Translations under genes and position numbers: made by a program
In this document: in pieces, positions 54,532 through 64,000 of the stretch
How the letters are laid out: each line of letters begins with the position of its first letter
How positions within the stretch are numbered: the stretch's first letter is position 1
DNA from: Aquiflexum gelatinilyticum
GTDB taxonomy: Bacteria; Bacteroidota; Bacteroidia; Cytophagales; Cyclobacteriaceae
Length of the DNA: 64,000 nt
Direction: 5' to 3'
Assembly: GCF_024741135.1 (NCBI RefSeq)
Contig: NZ_JANSUY010000027.1
Span: forward strand, 32,288 to 96,287
Notes under the pieces: generated by a model
Seen by the model: the letters and a program-made list of their open reading frames with translations, nothing else
The model's database searches: none
Told to the model about the DNA's origin: nothing

Positions 54532-55284
54532 TCAAACCAGATTCCCTTCACTCAGCAAAAGAAAAATCCCGGCAGCCATTGCAGCACCCAGAATCGGGCC
54601 CAATACCGGAACCCAAGAATAAGCCCAATCACTTGTTCCTTTTCCTTTGATCGGTAGCAATTGGTGCATCAACCTTGGTCCAAAATCTCTTGCAGGATTG
54701 ATGGCATAGCCCGTCGTACCACCCAAAGCCAATCCGATCACCCAAACCAAAAAAGCCACCGGCAATGCGCCAAGAGCCCCGAGACCAATTGGTATTTGCT
54801 CACCGTCGGTATATTGGATCACAGGATTTGTAGAATAGAGGATCACGATGATCAAAACGGATGTTCCTATGATTTCTGAAAATAGGTTGGATGGTAAGTT
54901 CCGGATGGCAGGTGCTGTTCCAAAAGGAGCAAACTTAGATCCCGGATCTTCCGTGGCATCAAAGTGGTCTTTGTAAATCAACCAAGCAATCCCTGAACCA
55001 AACATCGCTCCCAAAATCTGGGCGAAAATATAACCGGGAACCATCGCCCAATCGAAAAGACCTGCAATGGCCAATCCAATACTTACGGCGGGATTGAGAT
55101 GCGCGCCGCTGTGTGGACCTGCCACGACAACACCAATAAATACTCCCAAAGCCCAAGCAGTGGTAATCACCATCCAACCGGCATTGTTTCCTTTAGTTTT
55201 GTTCAAAACCACGTTGGCCACGACTCCCGAGCCCATGGTGATTAGGAGTGAAGTACCGACAAATTCTGCTATCAAAGTATCCAT
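54532..55284 (-). CDS. glpF: Glycerol uptake facilitator (aquaglyceroporin)
   Basis: 250 residues, six membrane helices. Both half-helix motifs are intact: 'HLNPAVSIG' (Asn64) and 'AINPARDFG' (Asn196). The Asp after the second NPAR is typical of glycerol facilitators, as opposed to water-selective aquaporins. It brings glycerol in passively; GlpK traps it. Its start overlaps the last base of glpK, so the two are translationally coupled. Confidence 0.93.
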   Translation of the reverse strand: MDTLIAEFVGTSLLITMGSGVVANVVLNKTKGNNAGWMVITTAWALGVFIGVVVAGPHSGAHLNPAVSIGLAIAGLFDWAMVPGYIFAQILGAMFGSGIAWLIYKDHFDATEDPGSKFAPFGTAPAIRNLPSNLFSEIIGTSVLIIVILYSTNPVIQYTDGEQIPIGLGALGALPVAFLVWVIGLALGGTTGYAINPARDFGPRLMHQLLPIKGKGTSDWAYSWVPVLGPILGAAMAAGIFLLLSEGNLV

Positions 55285-56783
55285 TATTCTACCCAGTTTT
55301 TAGATCGTTCTACTGCTTTATGCCAAAAGTGAAGGAAATAATCAACTTTTTCCACTTCCATCTTTGGTTCAAAATCCTTGTCTGATTCCCAAAGCGCCTG
55401 TAACTCTTCCTCGGATTCCCAAAAACCTACAGCCAAACCTGCCAAAAAAGCCGCTCCAATTGCTGTTGTTTCTATGATTTTTGGTCTTTTGATTTTGGTC
55501 TGCAGAATATCTGACTGGAACTGCATCAGGAAATTGTTTGCTGTAGCACCGCCGTCCACACGCAATTCTTTGATGGGGGCGCCGCTGTCTTTTTGCATTG
55601 CATCCAAGACATCCCTGACCTGATAGGCTATGGCTTCCAAAGCTGCCCGAGTCATGTGCGCGATCGTTGTCCCACGGGTAATTCCAAAAAATGCACCTCT
55701 TGCATTTTGGTCCCAATGCGGTGCACCGAGTCCTGCCATGGCAGGCACAAAATAGACGCCGTCATTATCATCAAGACTTGTGGCAAGTTTTTCACTTTCC
55801 TTGGCATGGCCAAATAATTCAATCCCATCCCTGAGCCATTGGATGGCTGCACCTCCGATAAATACCGAACCTTCTAAAGCGTAGTTGACTTTTCCGTTGA
55901 CTTCCCAAGCGATGGTTGTCAGCAATTTATTATTGGATCTCACAGGTTCTTCTCCTGTATTCATCATCAGAAAACAACCTGTCCCATAAGTGGTCTTTGC
56001 CATTCCGGGATGGGTACACAACTGTCCAAAAAGTGCGGCCTGTTGGTCACCAGCGATGCCGGCAATGGGTATAGGCACAGGAAACAAGGATTCGGAAGTA
56101 TGTCCATACACCTCCGAACTTGACTTCACTTCGGGCAATAAGGATTCCGGAATATCGAAAAGTGAGAGGAGTTCTGTGTCCCATTTTTTTTCAAATATGT
56201 TGAATAGCATGGTGCGACTGGCATTTGATACGTCTGTGACATGAACCTTCTTGTGGGTCAGGTTCCAAACCAGCCATGAATCCACAGTTCCAAAGGCCAA
56301 TTCTCCGTTTTCGGCCTTTTCTCTCGCTCCCTCGACATTGTCAAGCAGCCATTTGATCTTGGTGGCCGAAAAATAGGCATCCAACACCAAGCCGGTTTTA
56401 GAAGCGACCATTTCTTCTTTACCCTCTGCTTTAAGTTGGTCAACATAGGCGGAAGTCCTACGATCCTGCCACACGATGGCATTGTAGATGGGTTTCCCCG
56501 TTTTCCTATCCCAGATAATGGTGGTTTCCCTTTGGTTGGTGATTCCTATAGCAGCAATATTTTTAGCTTTGATACCACCTTTGGCCAAGGACTCTGCCAA
56601 AACCGAAGATTGGGTTGACCAAATCTCCATTGGGTCATGTTCTACCCATCCTGATTTTGGAAAATGTTGTTTGAAAGCTCTTTGGGCAACACATACTATT
56701 TCGCCCTGTTTGTTAAAAATGATGGACCTTGAACTCGTCGTCCCTTGGTCCAAGGACATGATGTACTGGGTATTTTGGGTCAT
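55284..56783 (-). CDS. glpK: Glycerol kinase
   Basis: 499 residues, standard for the family. '[17 protein letters not shown]' is the ATP-binding N-terminus and '[15 protein letters not shown]' and '[22 protein letters not shown]' are FGGY-kinase signatures. It phosphorylates glycerol to sn-glycerol-3-phosphate. It lies 3 bp after glpD and overlaps glpF by one base. No glpR-type regulator is present. Confidence 0.96.
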   Translation of the reverse strand: MTQNTQYIMSLDQGTTSSRSIIFNKQGEIVCVAQRAFKQHFPKSGWVEHDPMEIWSTQSSVLAESLAKGGIKAKNIAAIGITNQRETTIIWDRKTGKPIYNAIVWQDRRTSAYVDQLKAEGKEEMVASKTGLVLDAYFSATKIKWLLDNVEGAREKAENGELAFGTVDSWLVWNLTHKKVHVTDVSNASRTMLFNIFEKKWDTELLSLFDIPESLLPEVKSSSEVYGHTSESLFPVPIPIAGIAGDQQAALFGQLCTHPGMAKTTYGTGCFLMMNTGEEPVRSNNKLLTTIAWEVNGKVNYALEGSVFIGGAAIQWLRDGIELFGHAKESEKLATSLDDNDGVYFVPAMAGLGAPHWDQNARGAFFGITRGTTIAHMTRAALEAIAYQVRDVLDAMQKDSGAPIKELRVDGGATANNFLMQFQSDILQTKIKRPKIIETTAIGAAFLAGLAVGFWESEEELQALWESDKDFEPKMEVEKVDYFLHFWHKAVERSKNWVE

Positions 56784-56786
56784 TGC

Positions 56787-58355
56787 TTAGGGTTTTATGA
56801 TGTATTTATTGGCAGTCTTTTTAAATTCCTTCAATTCATCCTCTATCCAATTTTGATCCATTCCAAGTTCTTTGGCCATGATCTCTACCACTTTTGGAGC
56901 CATCTCCATGGCAGTCCTGGCATCTAGCAAAAGAATCCTAAACCTTCTTGAGAGTACATCTTCCAGTTTGACTGCCATTTCATTTCTAATGATCCAGATC
57001 ACCTCGGCGATGGTATAGGGATATTTCGGATGCAGTTTTTCTCTCCATTCGGGATGGTCTTTGAGCATAAACCTGATCTGGAAAGCGTCTGAACCATAGA
57101 TGGCCATATGCCCTTCATCCGGCTTGATGGTGAATCCATGAAGTTTTTGAGTGGCAGATTTGCTTTCAGACATATTTTTGCCCGATACTTTAGGGAAATA
57201 TTCAACCGTATCCTCTCCCATCTTTCGGAATGTGGTCCACTTACCGCCGGTCAGGGTGACCAACTTGGAATCTGAAAGAATCACTTTATGTGTACGTGAA
57301 ATCTCCTTGGTCTTGGCGCCATCTTCCTTTGGCGCAGCCAAAGGCCTCAATCCAGCAAAAACAGAAAGGATATCTGCCTTGGTGGGTTTCTTGGTCAGGT
57401 AGGCTTGGGCAGTTTCCAAGACAAAATCGATTTCCTTTTCCAAAGCTTCCGGTTCTAATTGGGGTTTGTCCTTCAGGGTATCTGTGGTCCCGACGACAAG
57501 CTTCCCATGCCAAGGCACGGCAAACAACACCCTGCCATCAGAAGTTTTGGGAATCATCAAAGCATCATTGCCTCCCAAAAAAGACTGGTCAAAAACCAAA
57601 TGTATGCCTTGACTTGGCTGTATGCTTTTTCTCGCATCAGGATTATCCATCTTCAAGATCTTGTCAGCAAAAACACCGGTGGCATTGACAACCATTCTTG
57701 CCTTGATCTGTAAATGGCTTCCATCCAATTGGTCGATAAAATTCAGGCCATCGACTTTTCCATTGGTATCTTTGGTCAAGGATTCTACTTTGGAATAATT
57801 CAATACACAACCGCCGAGTTCGTCACAGGTCTGTGCCAAAGCAATGATCATTCTGGCATCATCAAACTGACCGTCATGGTAGACTACCCCGCCTTTCAGT
57901 CCTTCCTGTTTGATCTGTGGCATCCTTCGGACAGTTTCTGTTTTATTGATAAACTTCGATTTGCCAAGCCTCCACTTTCCTGCCATCAGGTCGTATAATT
58001 TGAGACCGAAAGAATATAGTAACCTGTCAAACCAAGTATAAATGGGAATGATAAAAGGTTGGTTGTAGGTCAGATGGGGAGCATTTTCCAAAAGCCGTCC
58101 CCTTTCTTTCAAAGCTTCCAACACCAACAATACATCGCCTTGGGCAAGGTAGCGGACACCGCCATGAAGGAGCTTGGTACTGCGGCTGGAAGTGCCTTTG
58201 GCAAAATCCGATTTTTCTAACAAAACTACCGAAAGACCTCTCGAAAGCGCATCCAAGGCGACGCCAAATCCTGAAGAACCGCCTCCGATAATGGCAATAT
58301 CCCAGATTTTTTCCTGATTGTCTTTGATTTTACTGAGGTTAGCTGACCTGTGCAT
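56787..58355 (-). CDS. glpD: FAD-dependent glycerol-3-phosphate dehydrogenase
   Basis: 522 residues. The FAD site is 'DIAIIGGGSSGFGVALDALSRG', followed by the family hallmark 'GTSSRSTKLLHGGVRYLAQGD' and 'VNATGVFADKI'. It oxidises glycerol-3-phosphate to dihydroxyacetone phosphate and passes electrons to quinone at the inner membrane. First gene of glpD-glpK-glpF, giving a complete route from external glycerol to glycolysis. Confidence 0.95.
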   Translation of the reverse strand: MHRSANLSKIKDNQEKIWDIAIIGGGSSGFGVALDALSRGLSVVLLEKSDFAKGTSSRSTKLLHGGVRYLAQGDVLLVLEALKERGRLLENAPHLTYNQPFIIPIYTWFDRLLYSFGLKLYDLMAGKWRLGKSKFINKTETVRRMPQIKQEGLKGGVVYHDGQFDDARMIIALAQTCDELGGCVLNYSKVESLTKDTNGKVDGLNFIDQLDGSHLQIKARMVVNATGVFADKILKMDNPDARKSIQPSQGIHLVFDQSFLGGNDALMIPKTSDGRVLFAVPWHGKLVVGTTDTLKDKPQLEPEALEKEIDFVLETAQAYLTKKPTKADILSVFAGLRPLAAPKEDGAKTKEISRTHKVILSDSKLVTLTGGKWTTFRKMGEDTVEYFPKVSGKNMSESKSATQKLHGFTIKPDEGHMAIYGSDAFQIRFMLKDHPEWREKLHPKYPYTIAEVIWIIRNEMAVKLEDVLSRRFRILLLDARTAMEMAPKVVEIMAKELGMDQNWIEDELKEFKKTANKYIIKP

Positions 58356-58482
58356 AACGAAAAATTTTTCTTTCCAAGTTAATGGAAAAAAGAGGGAAAG
58401 AAAAATATTGAAAAAAGTTTAAAAGGATGATTTAAGCCACCCCAAAAAGTATTTCGAAATATTAATTATTTGGTAAAAAACT

Positions 58483-58980
58483 TCAATAATCCTTAAAAAC
58501 TTTCCTCTCCACCGTACTGCCATCTTCCTTTAGAGAAACTTCGAATATAAAATCATACTCAATGTCCTGAAGCTCGGGATATTTTTCACCTGAACCGACA
58601 AAATAATTAGCCAAATGATTTATTGTGTTGCTATGACCCACAACAAGGATATTTCCTGTTCTTTGCCGTAGTTCCTTGACTAGGTCATCATGATTTTTAG
58701 GATCGTAAATTTCGATAGTCAGGCCTACAGCATCCGCCAAAGGCTGTGCGGTAGTTTTGGTGCGGATGGTATTGGTGCTAAAGATGTGTTGGATTTCTTT
58801 TTGTCCAAGTATCTGCGCAAGTTTTTTGGACCTGGCTGTTCCGGCTACGCTGAGTCCGGGGTCATCGCCTTCCAGGATTTTCTCTGCATGGCGGACAATA
58901 TAAACGGTCTTTGGTTCCTGCTTGGGTGAACAAGAGAGAAACAATAAAGAAACGATGAGAAGGGTGAAAAGACTTTTCAT
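58483..58980 (-). CDS. Histidine-phosphatase-superfamily lipoprotein
   Basis: 165 residues. The signal ends 'LLFLSC' (Cys17). The phosphatase core starts 'VYIVRHAEK' (His31 is the expected phospho-acceptor) and the second histidine is in 'NILVVGHSNTINHLAN'. 'IFSTNTIRTKTTAQPLA' fits a SixA/phosphoglycerate-mutase-like fold. The lipid anchor puts it outside the cytoplasm, so it probably acts on an extracytoplasmic phosphate ester. Substrate unknown. Confidence 0.88.
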   Translation of the reverse strand: MKSLFTLLIVSLLFLSCSPKQEPKTVYIVRHAEKILEGDDPGLSVAGTARSKKLAQILGQKEIQHIFSTNTIRTKTTAQPLADAVGLTIEIYDPKNHDDLVKELRQRTGNILVVGHSNTINHLANYFVGSGEKYPELQDIEYDFIFEVSLKEDGSTVERKVFKDY

Positions 58981-59030
58981 TTCAATTATTTAAATTTTTT
59001 AGCGCAAATAAAAAGTGAAACCAATTTGTA

Positions 59031-59258
59031 TCAAGAATGACTTTCATTCCTTACCGCCTTGATCTCTGCATCAATTTCTTCCAACGTCAATTCTGCTAAT
59101 CCTACCTCTTTGGCAATATTTTGACATTCTTCGAGTGCTTTCCTTGCAAAATCGAGGTTTATTTTTTCAACAAGAAGCTTGAAATCAATGATTGGGTCAC
59201 TGTCCAGATTATACTTCTCTAAATCCTTTTCACTTACTTTGACTTGTATTGTTTTCAT
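59031..59258 (-). CDS. Small antitoxin-like protein, hypothetical
   Basis: 75 residues, acidic, helix-rich after a short strand ('KTIQVKVSEKDLEKYNL'). The ending 'LTLEEIDAEIKAVRNESHS' resembles the tails of small type II antitoxins and of PIN- or RelE-partner proteins, but this is only a resemblance. No toxin-sized gene is adjacent on the same strand. Confidence 0.6.
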   Translation of the reverse strand: MKTIQVKVSEKDLEKYNLDSDPIIDFKLLVEKINLDFARKALEECQNIAKEVGLAELTLEEIDAEIKAVRNESHS

Positions 59259-59334
59259 AAACTCAGGCTTTGAAACATCAATTTAATAACTATTCTGAAA
59301 ACCATGGCAAGCAAAAAATAATTCGGAAATGAAA

Positions 59335-60069
59335 TTACCCGCTAAATGTATTTTCCAAATGCTGGTCTTTACCTCTTACAGGCTCAAACTCTAGATATTG
59401 TTCCCAAAAAGCTTCTTCCGGCAATGCTGCTCTTAAGAAGATCTTTTCCTTTTTGATAGGATGGACAAATACCAAGTGGAATGCATGGAGATTGATACTC
59501 GCATCAGGATTGGGTTTGTGAAAACCATATTTCAAATCTCCCCTGATAGGGCAGCCCATAGAAGCCAATTGCACCCTGATCTGATGCGGTCTTCCGGAAA
59601 CCGGGCGTACCTCCAACAGCCAATGGTCATTCAATTTGCCCAAGGTTTTGTAATTGAGTTCGGCTTTCTGTGAACCTTCGACTTCCTTTTCGTGTGCAGT
59701 GACAAAGTTTTTAACCTCATCTTTCACCAGATAATGGGTAAGTTTACCGGTTTCTTCCTTTGGCCTATTTTTGACTATTGCCCAATACACTTTATGGATA
59801 TCCCGCTTGCGGAAAAGCTCCATCATGCGCTCGAGTCCTTTGGAAGTCCTCGCAAAAACCACCAATCCACTGACAGGCCGGTCAAGCCTGTGAACAGGAT
59901 GTAAAAAAACATCACCCGGTTTGTTGTATTTCTTGGCTATATATTCCCTGCAGTAATCCGTGAGCGTTTTGTCCTTGGTCTTGTCACCCTGCACGAGCAC
60001 ACCCGCAGCCTTATTGACTATAAGGAGGTGATTGTCTTCATAGACTACTGAAAATGGTTTCTTCTTCAT
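59335..60069 (-). CDS. RluA-family RNA pseudouridine synthase
   Basis: 244 residues, without an S4 domain. The catalytic motif 'HRLDRPVSGLVVFARTSKG' has Asp63, and 'VRPVSGRPHQIRVQLASMGCPIRGDLKYG' is the second conserved region. It isomerises uridine in rRNA or tRNA; the target (RluA, RluC, RluD or TruC type) cannot be decided. An inverted family B repeat lies between this gene and prfC. Confidence 0.92.
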   Translation of the reverse strand: MKKKPFSVVYEDNHLLIVNKAAGVLVQGDKTKDKTLTDYCREYIAKKYNKPGDVFLHPVHRLDRPVSGLVVFARTSKGLERMMELFRKRDIHKVYWAIVKNRPKEETGKLTHYLVKDEVKNFVTAHEKEVEGSQKAELNYKTLGKLNDHWLLEVRPVSGRPHQIRVQLASMGCPIRGDLKYGFHKPNPDASINLHAFHLVFVHPIKKEKIFLRAALPEEAFWEQYLEFEPVRGKDQHLENTFSG

Positions 60070-60093
60070 AAAACTTGAGCTAAAGGTTTTTCT

Positions 60094-60175
60094 CCCACAA
60101 AGACACTAAGCCACGAAGGAAAATATAATTGAATGTTAATAAATATTCACAAACAAAAACTTTGCGTCTTTGTGG
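60094..60175. repeat. Inverted pair of family B CGCAAAG repeats
   Basis: A left arm CCCACAAAGACACTAAG (60094-60110) and a right arm ACTTTGCGTCTTTGTGGG near 60159-60176 are inverted copies of each other with two differences, about 50 bp apart. They could fold into a hairpin in the gap between prfC and the RluA-type gene. The word family matches 24033-24058 and 9991-10036. Confidence 0.75.
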
Positions 60176-60183
60176 GATTAAAT

Positions 60184-61764
60184 TTAGAATTCGGAAGTGA
60201 AATGGAATTCTATCTCCGGATAGTTGTCCTGCACCATCTGAAGCCAAGCACTCGATTCGGCCATAAAGACCACTTTTCCGTCTTTGTCATAAGCAATGTG
60301 CCTGCTCTTCGACCGGATAAATTCATCTAACTGCTTTTTGTCTTTGCTGCTGATCCAACAGGCTTTATATAAGTTCATCGGAGCGAATTCCACCGAAGCG
60401 TTGTATTCATTTTTCAACCTGAACTGAATCACCTCAAACTGCAGCTGACCCACAGTACCCACTACTTTACGGTTACCCATTTCGTAAGTGAAATATTGGG
60501 CAACACCCTCTTCCATCAATTGCTTCAAACCCTTTTCCAATTGCTTGGTCTTCATGGCATCTTTGTTGATGACTTCTTTGAAGATTTCGGGGGAGAAACT
60601 CGGAATACCTTTGAAGGTCATGTTTTCACCTTCGGTAAGCGTATCACCGATTTTCAAATTGCCTGTATCAAACAAACCGACGATATCACCCGGAAATGCC
60701 TCATCGACGATTTCTCTGTCCTGCGCCATAAATTGGGTCACGTTAGAAAACCGAAGCGGTTTAGGTCCACGGACATGGTTGTAAGGTTTGTTTCTTTCAA
60801 ATCTTCCAGAAACTATCCTCAAGAAAGCGATCCTGTTTCTGTGGTTCGGATCCATATTGGCGTGAATCTTAAAGACAAATCCTGAAAACTTTGGCTCCTC
60901 AGGCTTTACCTCACGCTCCTCTGTATTCCTACCTATGGGGGCCGGTGCGATCCGGATAAAGGTATCGAGCATTTCATTAACGCCGAAGTTATTGACGGCA
61001 GAGCCGAAAAACACAGGGGCAACCTTTCCTTCAAGATATTCTTTTGGATCAAAATCAGGATAAACTCCCTCAATCAATTCAACATCTTCACGCAGTTGCC
61101 TGGCATTATTTCCTCCAATCAATTCATCCAATTTCGTGTCTTCCAAGTTTTGGATCGTCTCTCTGGCATCGCTCAGTTTCCGCTGGCTTGGGGTGAAAAG
61201 ATTGAGCTTTTTGTCATAAAGGTTATAGACACCTTTGAATCCCTTGCCCATTCCGATTGGCCAGGAAAGTGGCCTTACCTGAATGTTCAATTTTTCTTCT
61301 ACCTCATCCAACAACTCATAAGGATCTCTTCCTTCACGGTCAAGTTTGTTGATAAAACAGATCACAGGCGTATTTCTCATCCTACAGACTTCCATGAGTT
61401 TTTCGGTCTGGATTTCGACGCCTTTGACACAATCGATGACCATGATGACCGAATCGACAGCTGTCAAAGTCCGATACGTATCTTCCGCAAAATCCTGGTG
61501 ACCGGGCGTATCCAACAGGTTGATTTTGACACCCTGATATTCAAAACCCATCACAGAGGTAGCCACTGAGATCCCTCTTTGTTTTTCTATTTCCATCCAG
61601 TCGGATTTGGTAGCAGTGTCGATTTTGTTGGATTTCACCGCACCCGCAGTCTGGATCGCTCCTCCAAAAAGCAGCAACTTTTCAGTCAAAGTGGTCTTTC
61701 CCGCATCAGGGTGGGCAATGATGGCAAACGTCCTTCTCTTTTGTATTTCCTTAGTCAAACTCAT
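60184..61764 (-). CDS. prfC: Peptide chain release factor 3
   Basis: 526 residues. GTPase motifs: G1 '[17 protein letters not shown]', G3 '[16 protein letters not shown]', G4 '[10 protein letters not shown]'. '[19 protein letters not shown]' and the C-terminal '[20 protein letters not shown]' are typical RF3. It removes RF1 and RF2 from the ribosome after peptide release. Apparently monocistronic; the 271 bp upstream (61765-62035) hold no gene I can recognise. Confidence 0.96.
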   Translation of the reverse strand: MSLTKEIQKRRTFAIIAHPDAGKTTLTEKLLLFGGAIQTAGAVKSNKIDTATKSDWMEIEKQRGISVATSVMGFEYQGVKINLLDTPGHQDFAEDTYRTLTAVDSVIMVIDCVKGVEIQTEKLMEVCRMRNTPVICFINKLDREGRDPYELLDEVEEKLNIQVRPLSWPIGMGKGFKGVYNLYDKKLNLFTPSQRKLSDARETIQNLEDTKLDELIGGNNARQLREDVELIEGVYPDFDPKEYLEGKVAPVFFGSAVNNFGVNEMLDTFIRIAPAPIGRNTEEREVKPEEPKFSGFVFKIHANMDPNHRNRIAFLRIVSGRFERNKPYNHVRGPKPLRFSNVTQFMAQDREIVDEAFPGDIVGLFDTGNLKIGDTLTEGENMTFKGIPSFSPEIFKEVINKDAMKTKQLEKGLKQLMEEGVAQYFTYEMGNRKVVGTVGQLQFEVIQFRLKNEYNASVEFAPMNLYKACWISSKDKKQLDEFIRSKSRHIAYDKDGKVVFMAESSAWLQMVQDNYPEIEFHFTSEF

Positions 61765-62035
61765 GTAAAGTCCTGATTCTGTAATTTTTCAGCCTGCAAA
61801 GGTAGGCTTTTAATTCTAAGGTTGGAAGGGTGGAAAGTTTAAAAGTTGAATATGGAATTTTGGATTGCTTTAAATGACCAAAAAATTAATCTATTTCTTG
61901 TAAAAGATATTCATGGATATTGGATATTCATAGATACTAATTTTTAAAACAGAAGTTTTGAATAATTTGGAATGCTACTTTCAAAATTGAAGATGAACTT
62001 AAAATCAGATATGGACAATAAACCAAAAGCAAAAC

Positions 62036-63280
62036 TCAAACTTTCTGACCCAAAAAATCCTCCTGTTTGAATCCCTGAATGCCTTCTTTGCTCCCGTGAA
62101 GGATAATTCTAAAAGTGGTACCAACACCCAATTCAGAGTTTTTTACAAAAACTTTTCCTTTGTGGTAGCCCTCGATGATTCTTTTGGCAAGGGTCAGTCC
62201 AAGGCCCCAACCTCTCTTTCTTGTTGTAAATCCCGGATTGAAAACCTTTTTGAACATGCCTTTGTCCATGCCTTTCCCATTATCAGTGATATCCACAAAC
62301 ACAAACTTTTCACTTTCCTTGACAATATCTATCGAAATGCTCCCTTGTCCCTTCATGGCATCCACGGCATTTTTTACAATGTTTTCTATTACCCATTCAA
62401 AAAGCGATTTGTTAAGCATCGCTTCGATGTTATCAGCATAACCGTTGACTTGAATGTCCACTTTGGTAGAAATCCGAGGACGGAGGTAACTGATGGCCTC
62501 ATCCACTACCGAAAATACATTTTCAAGCTGAATTGAAGGCGTACTCCCTATCGAGCTAAACCGCTCCGTGACCATCCTCAATTTGACCACATCTTTGTCC
62601 ATCTCTTGGATGACCTCTTTATTTTCTTCCCAAATAGGTGAATTTTTGAGGTAATCCATCCATGCCATCAAGGAAGCAATCGGCGTCCCTAATTGATGTG
62701 CCGTTTCTTTGGTCAATCCTGCCCAAACCCGGTTTTGTTCAGCAACTTTTGATTGGTTGAAAACAGCAAAAGCCAGAACCCCAAACACCAAAATAACTGA
62801 TAACTGGACGTAGGGATAAAACTTCAAAGAAGTCAAAAGCTCAGAGTTTCTATAAAACACCAAATACTCCTCACCTCTGATAGGTTCATACTCTTGCTTC
62901 ATTTTTTCAAGTTCAGCTCTCAAGACTTTATCAATTTCTTCTTGATTGGCATTTTTCTTGAATTTGATGTTCTTATGGTCAGTAGGATTGCCGTTGGCAT
63001 CTACCACTATGACCGGAATGGAGTTGTTTTGTTGAATGATCTCAGAGGTGATAAAGCTTAGGTTTTCCGCATCAATAGAAGCACTTGACGCGTATTCAAG
63101 TGCTCTTGCCAGGAGTTCAATCTGACGCTTTTCCCTATCCTTCAATTCCTCCACCAAAATATTGGTGTAGTAAATAGATCCAAAGCTGATCACAACAGAA
63201 CTGATAAATATGAGCCATTTGATACGGTTTTTGTTTTGGTAAAAATCCAAAATTCCAATATCCTGAAGTGTATTCCGCAT
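62036..63280 (-). CDS. Orphan sensor histidine kinase
   Basis: 414 residues. Two membrane helices (about 20-39 and 155-174) flank a periplasmic sensor loop of about 115 residues. The phospho-acceptor is His195 in 'LTKETAHQLGTPIASLMAW', a variant H-box common in Bacteroidota. The ATPase has N-box 'ENIVKNAVDAM', G1 'DITDNGKGM', F-box 'VFNPGFTTRKRGWGLGLTLAKRI' and G2 'GVGTTFRI'. No response regulator is adjacent on either side. It is divergent from dps, whose expression it might affect, but that is speculative. Confidence 0.93.
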   Translation of the reverse strand: MRNTLQDIGILDFYQNKNRIKWLIFISSVVISFGSIYYTNILVEELKDREKRQIELLARALEYASSASIDAENLSFITSEIIQQNNSIPVIVVDANGNPTDHKNIKFKKNANQEEIDKVLRAELEKMKQEYEPIRGEEYLVFYRNSELLTSLKFYPYVQLSVILVFGVLAFAVFNQSKVAEQNRVWAGLTKETAHQLGTPIASLMAWMDYLKNSPIWEENKEVIQEMDKDVVKLRMVTERFSSIGSTPSIQLENVFSVVDEAISYLRPRISTKVDIQVNGYADNIEAMLNKSLFEWVIENIVKNAVDAMKGQGSISIDIVKESEKFVFVDITDNGKGMDKGMFKKVFNPGFTTRKRGWGLGLTLAKRIIEGYHKGKVFVKNSELGVGTTFRIILHGSKEGIQGFKQEDFLGQKV

Positions 63281-63426
63281 GGGGTGTGATTAATTGGACT
63301 GAAGGTTTTGTTATAGAAAACACAATTTTGCGATAGATATTATCAATCTGACAAAATTACTTGATTACCTTCTGTGGCTTCATTTTTGTACAACTACTTA
63401 TATAACTAACCATAAATATAAATATT

Positions 63427-63897
63427 ATGAGCACAAACGATATAGGATTAGAAATAAAAGAAAGCAAGGTCTTGGTAAAGAAACTTAATGTCCTCCTTGC
63501 AAATTATCAGGTATATTATCAAAACCTCAGAAATTTTCATTGGAATGTATCCGGACCCAATTTTTTCGAGTTGCATGCCAAATTTGAAGAATTATATAAT
63601 GTCGCCAACCTTGGGGTAGATGAAACTGCCGAAAGGATTTTGACTTTAGGGGAAAGGCCTTTTTCCTCCTATGAAGAGTACATTGAAAACTCAGAAATCA
63701 AAGAGGCTAAAAAAGTACAAGACTCAAAAACAATGGTGGAGATCGTCAGAGACAATCTTAATACCCTTTTGAAACTTGAAAGAGAAGCCTTGGAAGCAGC
63801 AACAGAACAAGGTGACGAAGGTACTGTTTCGTTGATGAGCGATTATATCACTGCAAAAGAAAAGACAGTTTGGATGCTCTCCGCTTATTTGAAATAA
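63427..63897 (+). CDS. dps: Dps-family DNA-protection / ferritin-like protein
   Basis: 156 residues. The intersubunit ferroxidase ligands are present with normal spacing: His38 ('NFHWNV'), His50 ('FELHAKFEELY'), Asp65 and Glu69 ('GVDETAER'). Dps forms a 12-subunit shell that oxidises Fe2+ with H2O2, stores iron and limits oxidative damage. The N-terminal tail is short and only weakly basic, so direct DNA binding is uncertain. A terminator follows at 63915. Confidence 0.94.
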   Translation: MSTNDIGLEIKESKVLVKKLNVLLANYQVYYQNLRNFHWNVSGPNFFELHAKFEELYNVANLGVDETAERILTLGERPFSSYEEYIENSEIKEAKKVQDSKTMVEIVRDNLNTLLKLEREALEAATEQGDEGTVSLMSDYITAKEKTVWMLSAYLK

Positions 63898-63914
63898 AAC
63901 ATCAGATTTAAAAA

Positions 63915-63948
63915 AAAGAGGATGGGGTTTAGACCTCATCCTCTTTTT
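63915..63948 (+). terminator. Rho-independent terminator after dps
   Basis: A 14-position stem with one mismatch (63915-63928 with 63933-63946) around TTAG, with flanking T run. Confidence 0.85.
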
Positions 63949-64000
63949 GATTTTATGGTAATGTGGTCAAAAATAGTTGGTGACTTTTACTAAAAAATTT

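Noticed and set aside
1..64000. rRNA, tRNA, insertion sequences, prophage or integrase genes
   Set aside because: No gap shows tRNA-like arms or rRNA sequence, and no transposase, integrase or phage structural motif was seen in any frame.

Overview
The window looks like a chromosomal segment of a Bacteroidota bacterium, most likely order Cytophagales and near Cyclobacteriaceae (Algoriphagus-like). The evidence is a SusC/SusD pair, many lipoproteins with Bacteroidota-type signals, long FG-GAP/VCBS plus ASPIC/UnbV lipoproteins, DUF4293, DnaE with an N-terminal exonuclease domain, Na+-translocating NQR, and intergenic repeats of the CGCAAAGACGCAAAG and GTCACCCTGAGTGAAG types. The genus is inferred, not proven. 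I found no rRNA, tRNA, CRISPR array, insertion sequence or prophage.

Layout. 1-10.9 kb is mostly housekeeping: the tail of one ABC exporter, a ComM-like AAA ATPase, a trans-sulfuration enzyme, a DUF4293 membrane protein, truA, a second ABC exporter, three small envelope proteins (one with a short collagen-like stretch), hemE and a MOSC protein. 11.9-28.9 kb is the striking accessory block, all on the + strand: SusC, SusD, a strong hairpin terminator, then three tandem paralogous lipoproteins of about 1,100 residues (each with 12-13 Ca2+-binding Asp-rich loops around an ASPIC/UnbV domain), a small lipoprotein between the first two, and a lipoprotein vanadium-dependent haloperoxidase that keeps all seven vanadate ligands. 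I read this as one cell-surface uptake and oxidation system of unknown substrate.

29-42 kb: rsmG, a large MscS-type channel, a secreted TolB/CsgG-like protein, a BNR/sialidase-like secreted protein, a bacterial PH-domain protein, the exonuclease-polymerase fusion dnaE, thioredoxin, and the overlapping mnmH-selD pair that makes 2-selenouridine in tRNA. 42-50 kb (- strand): a DUF1080 protein, a DUF502 protein, nqrABCDE ending in a terminator with no nqrF, and cmk-ispH. 50-58 kb: adenine deaminase, acyl-CoA dehydrogenase, a beta-propeller lipoprotein and a tight glpD-glpK-glpF operon. 58-64 kb: a histidine-phosphatase lipoprotein, a small antitoxin-like protein, an RluA-type pseudouridine synthase, prfC, an orphan sensor histidine kinase and Dps.

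Three intergenic repeat families recur: (A) about 76-bp elements with inverted ends at 6757 and 19964; (B) CGCAAAGACGCAAAG-like tracts at 9991, 24033 and 60094; (C) purine/pyrimidine-biased degenerate tracts at 6616, 6841, 29651 and 54493. A and B copies sit exactly at the junctions between the tandem ASPIC/UnbV paralogs.
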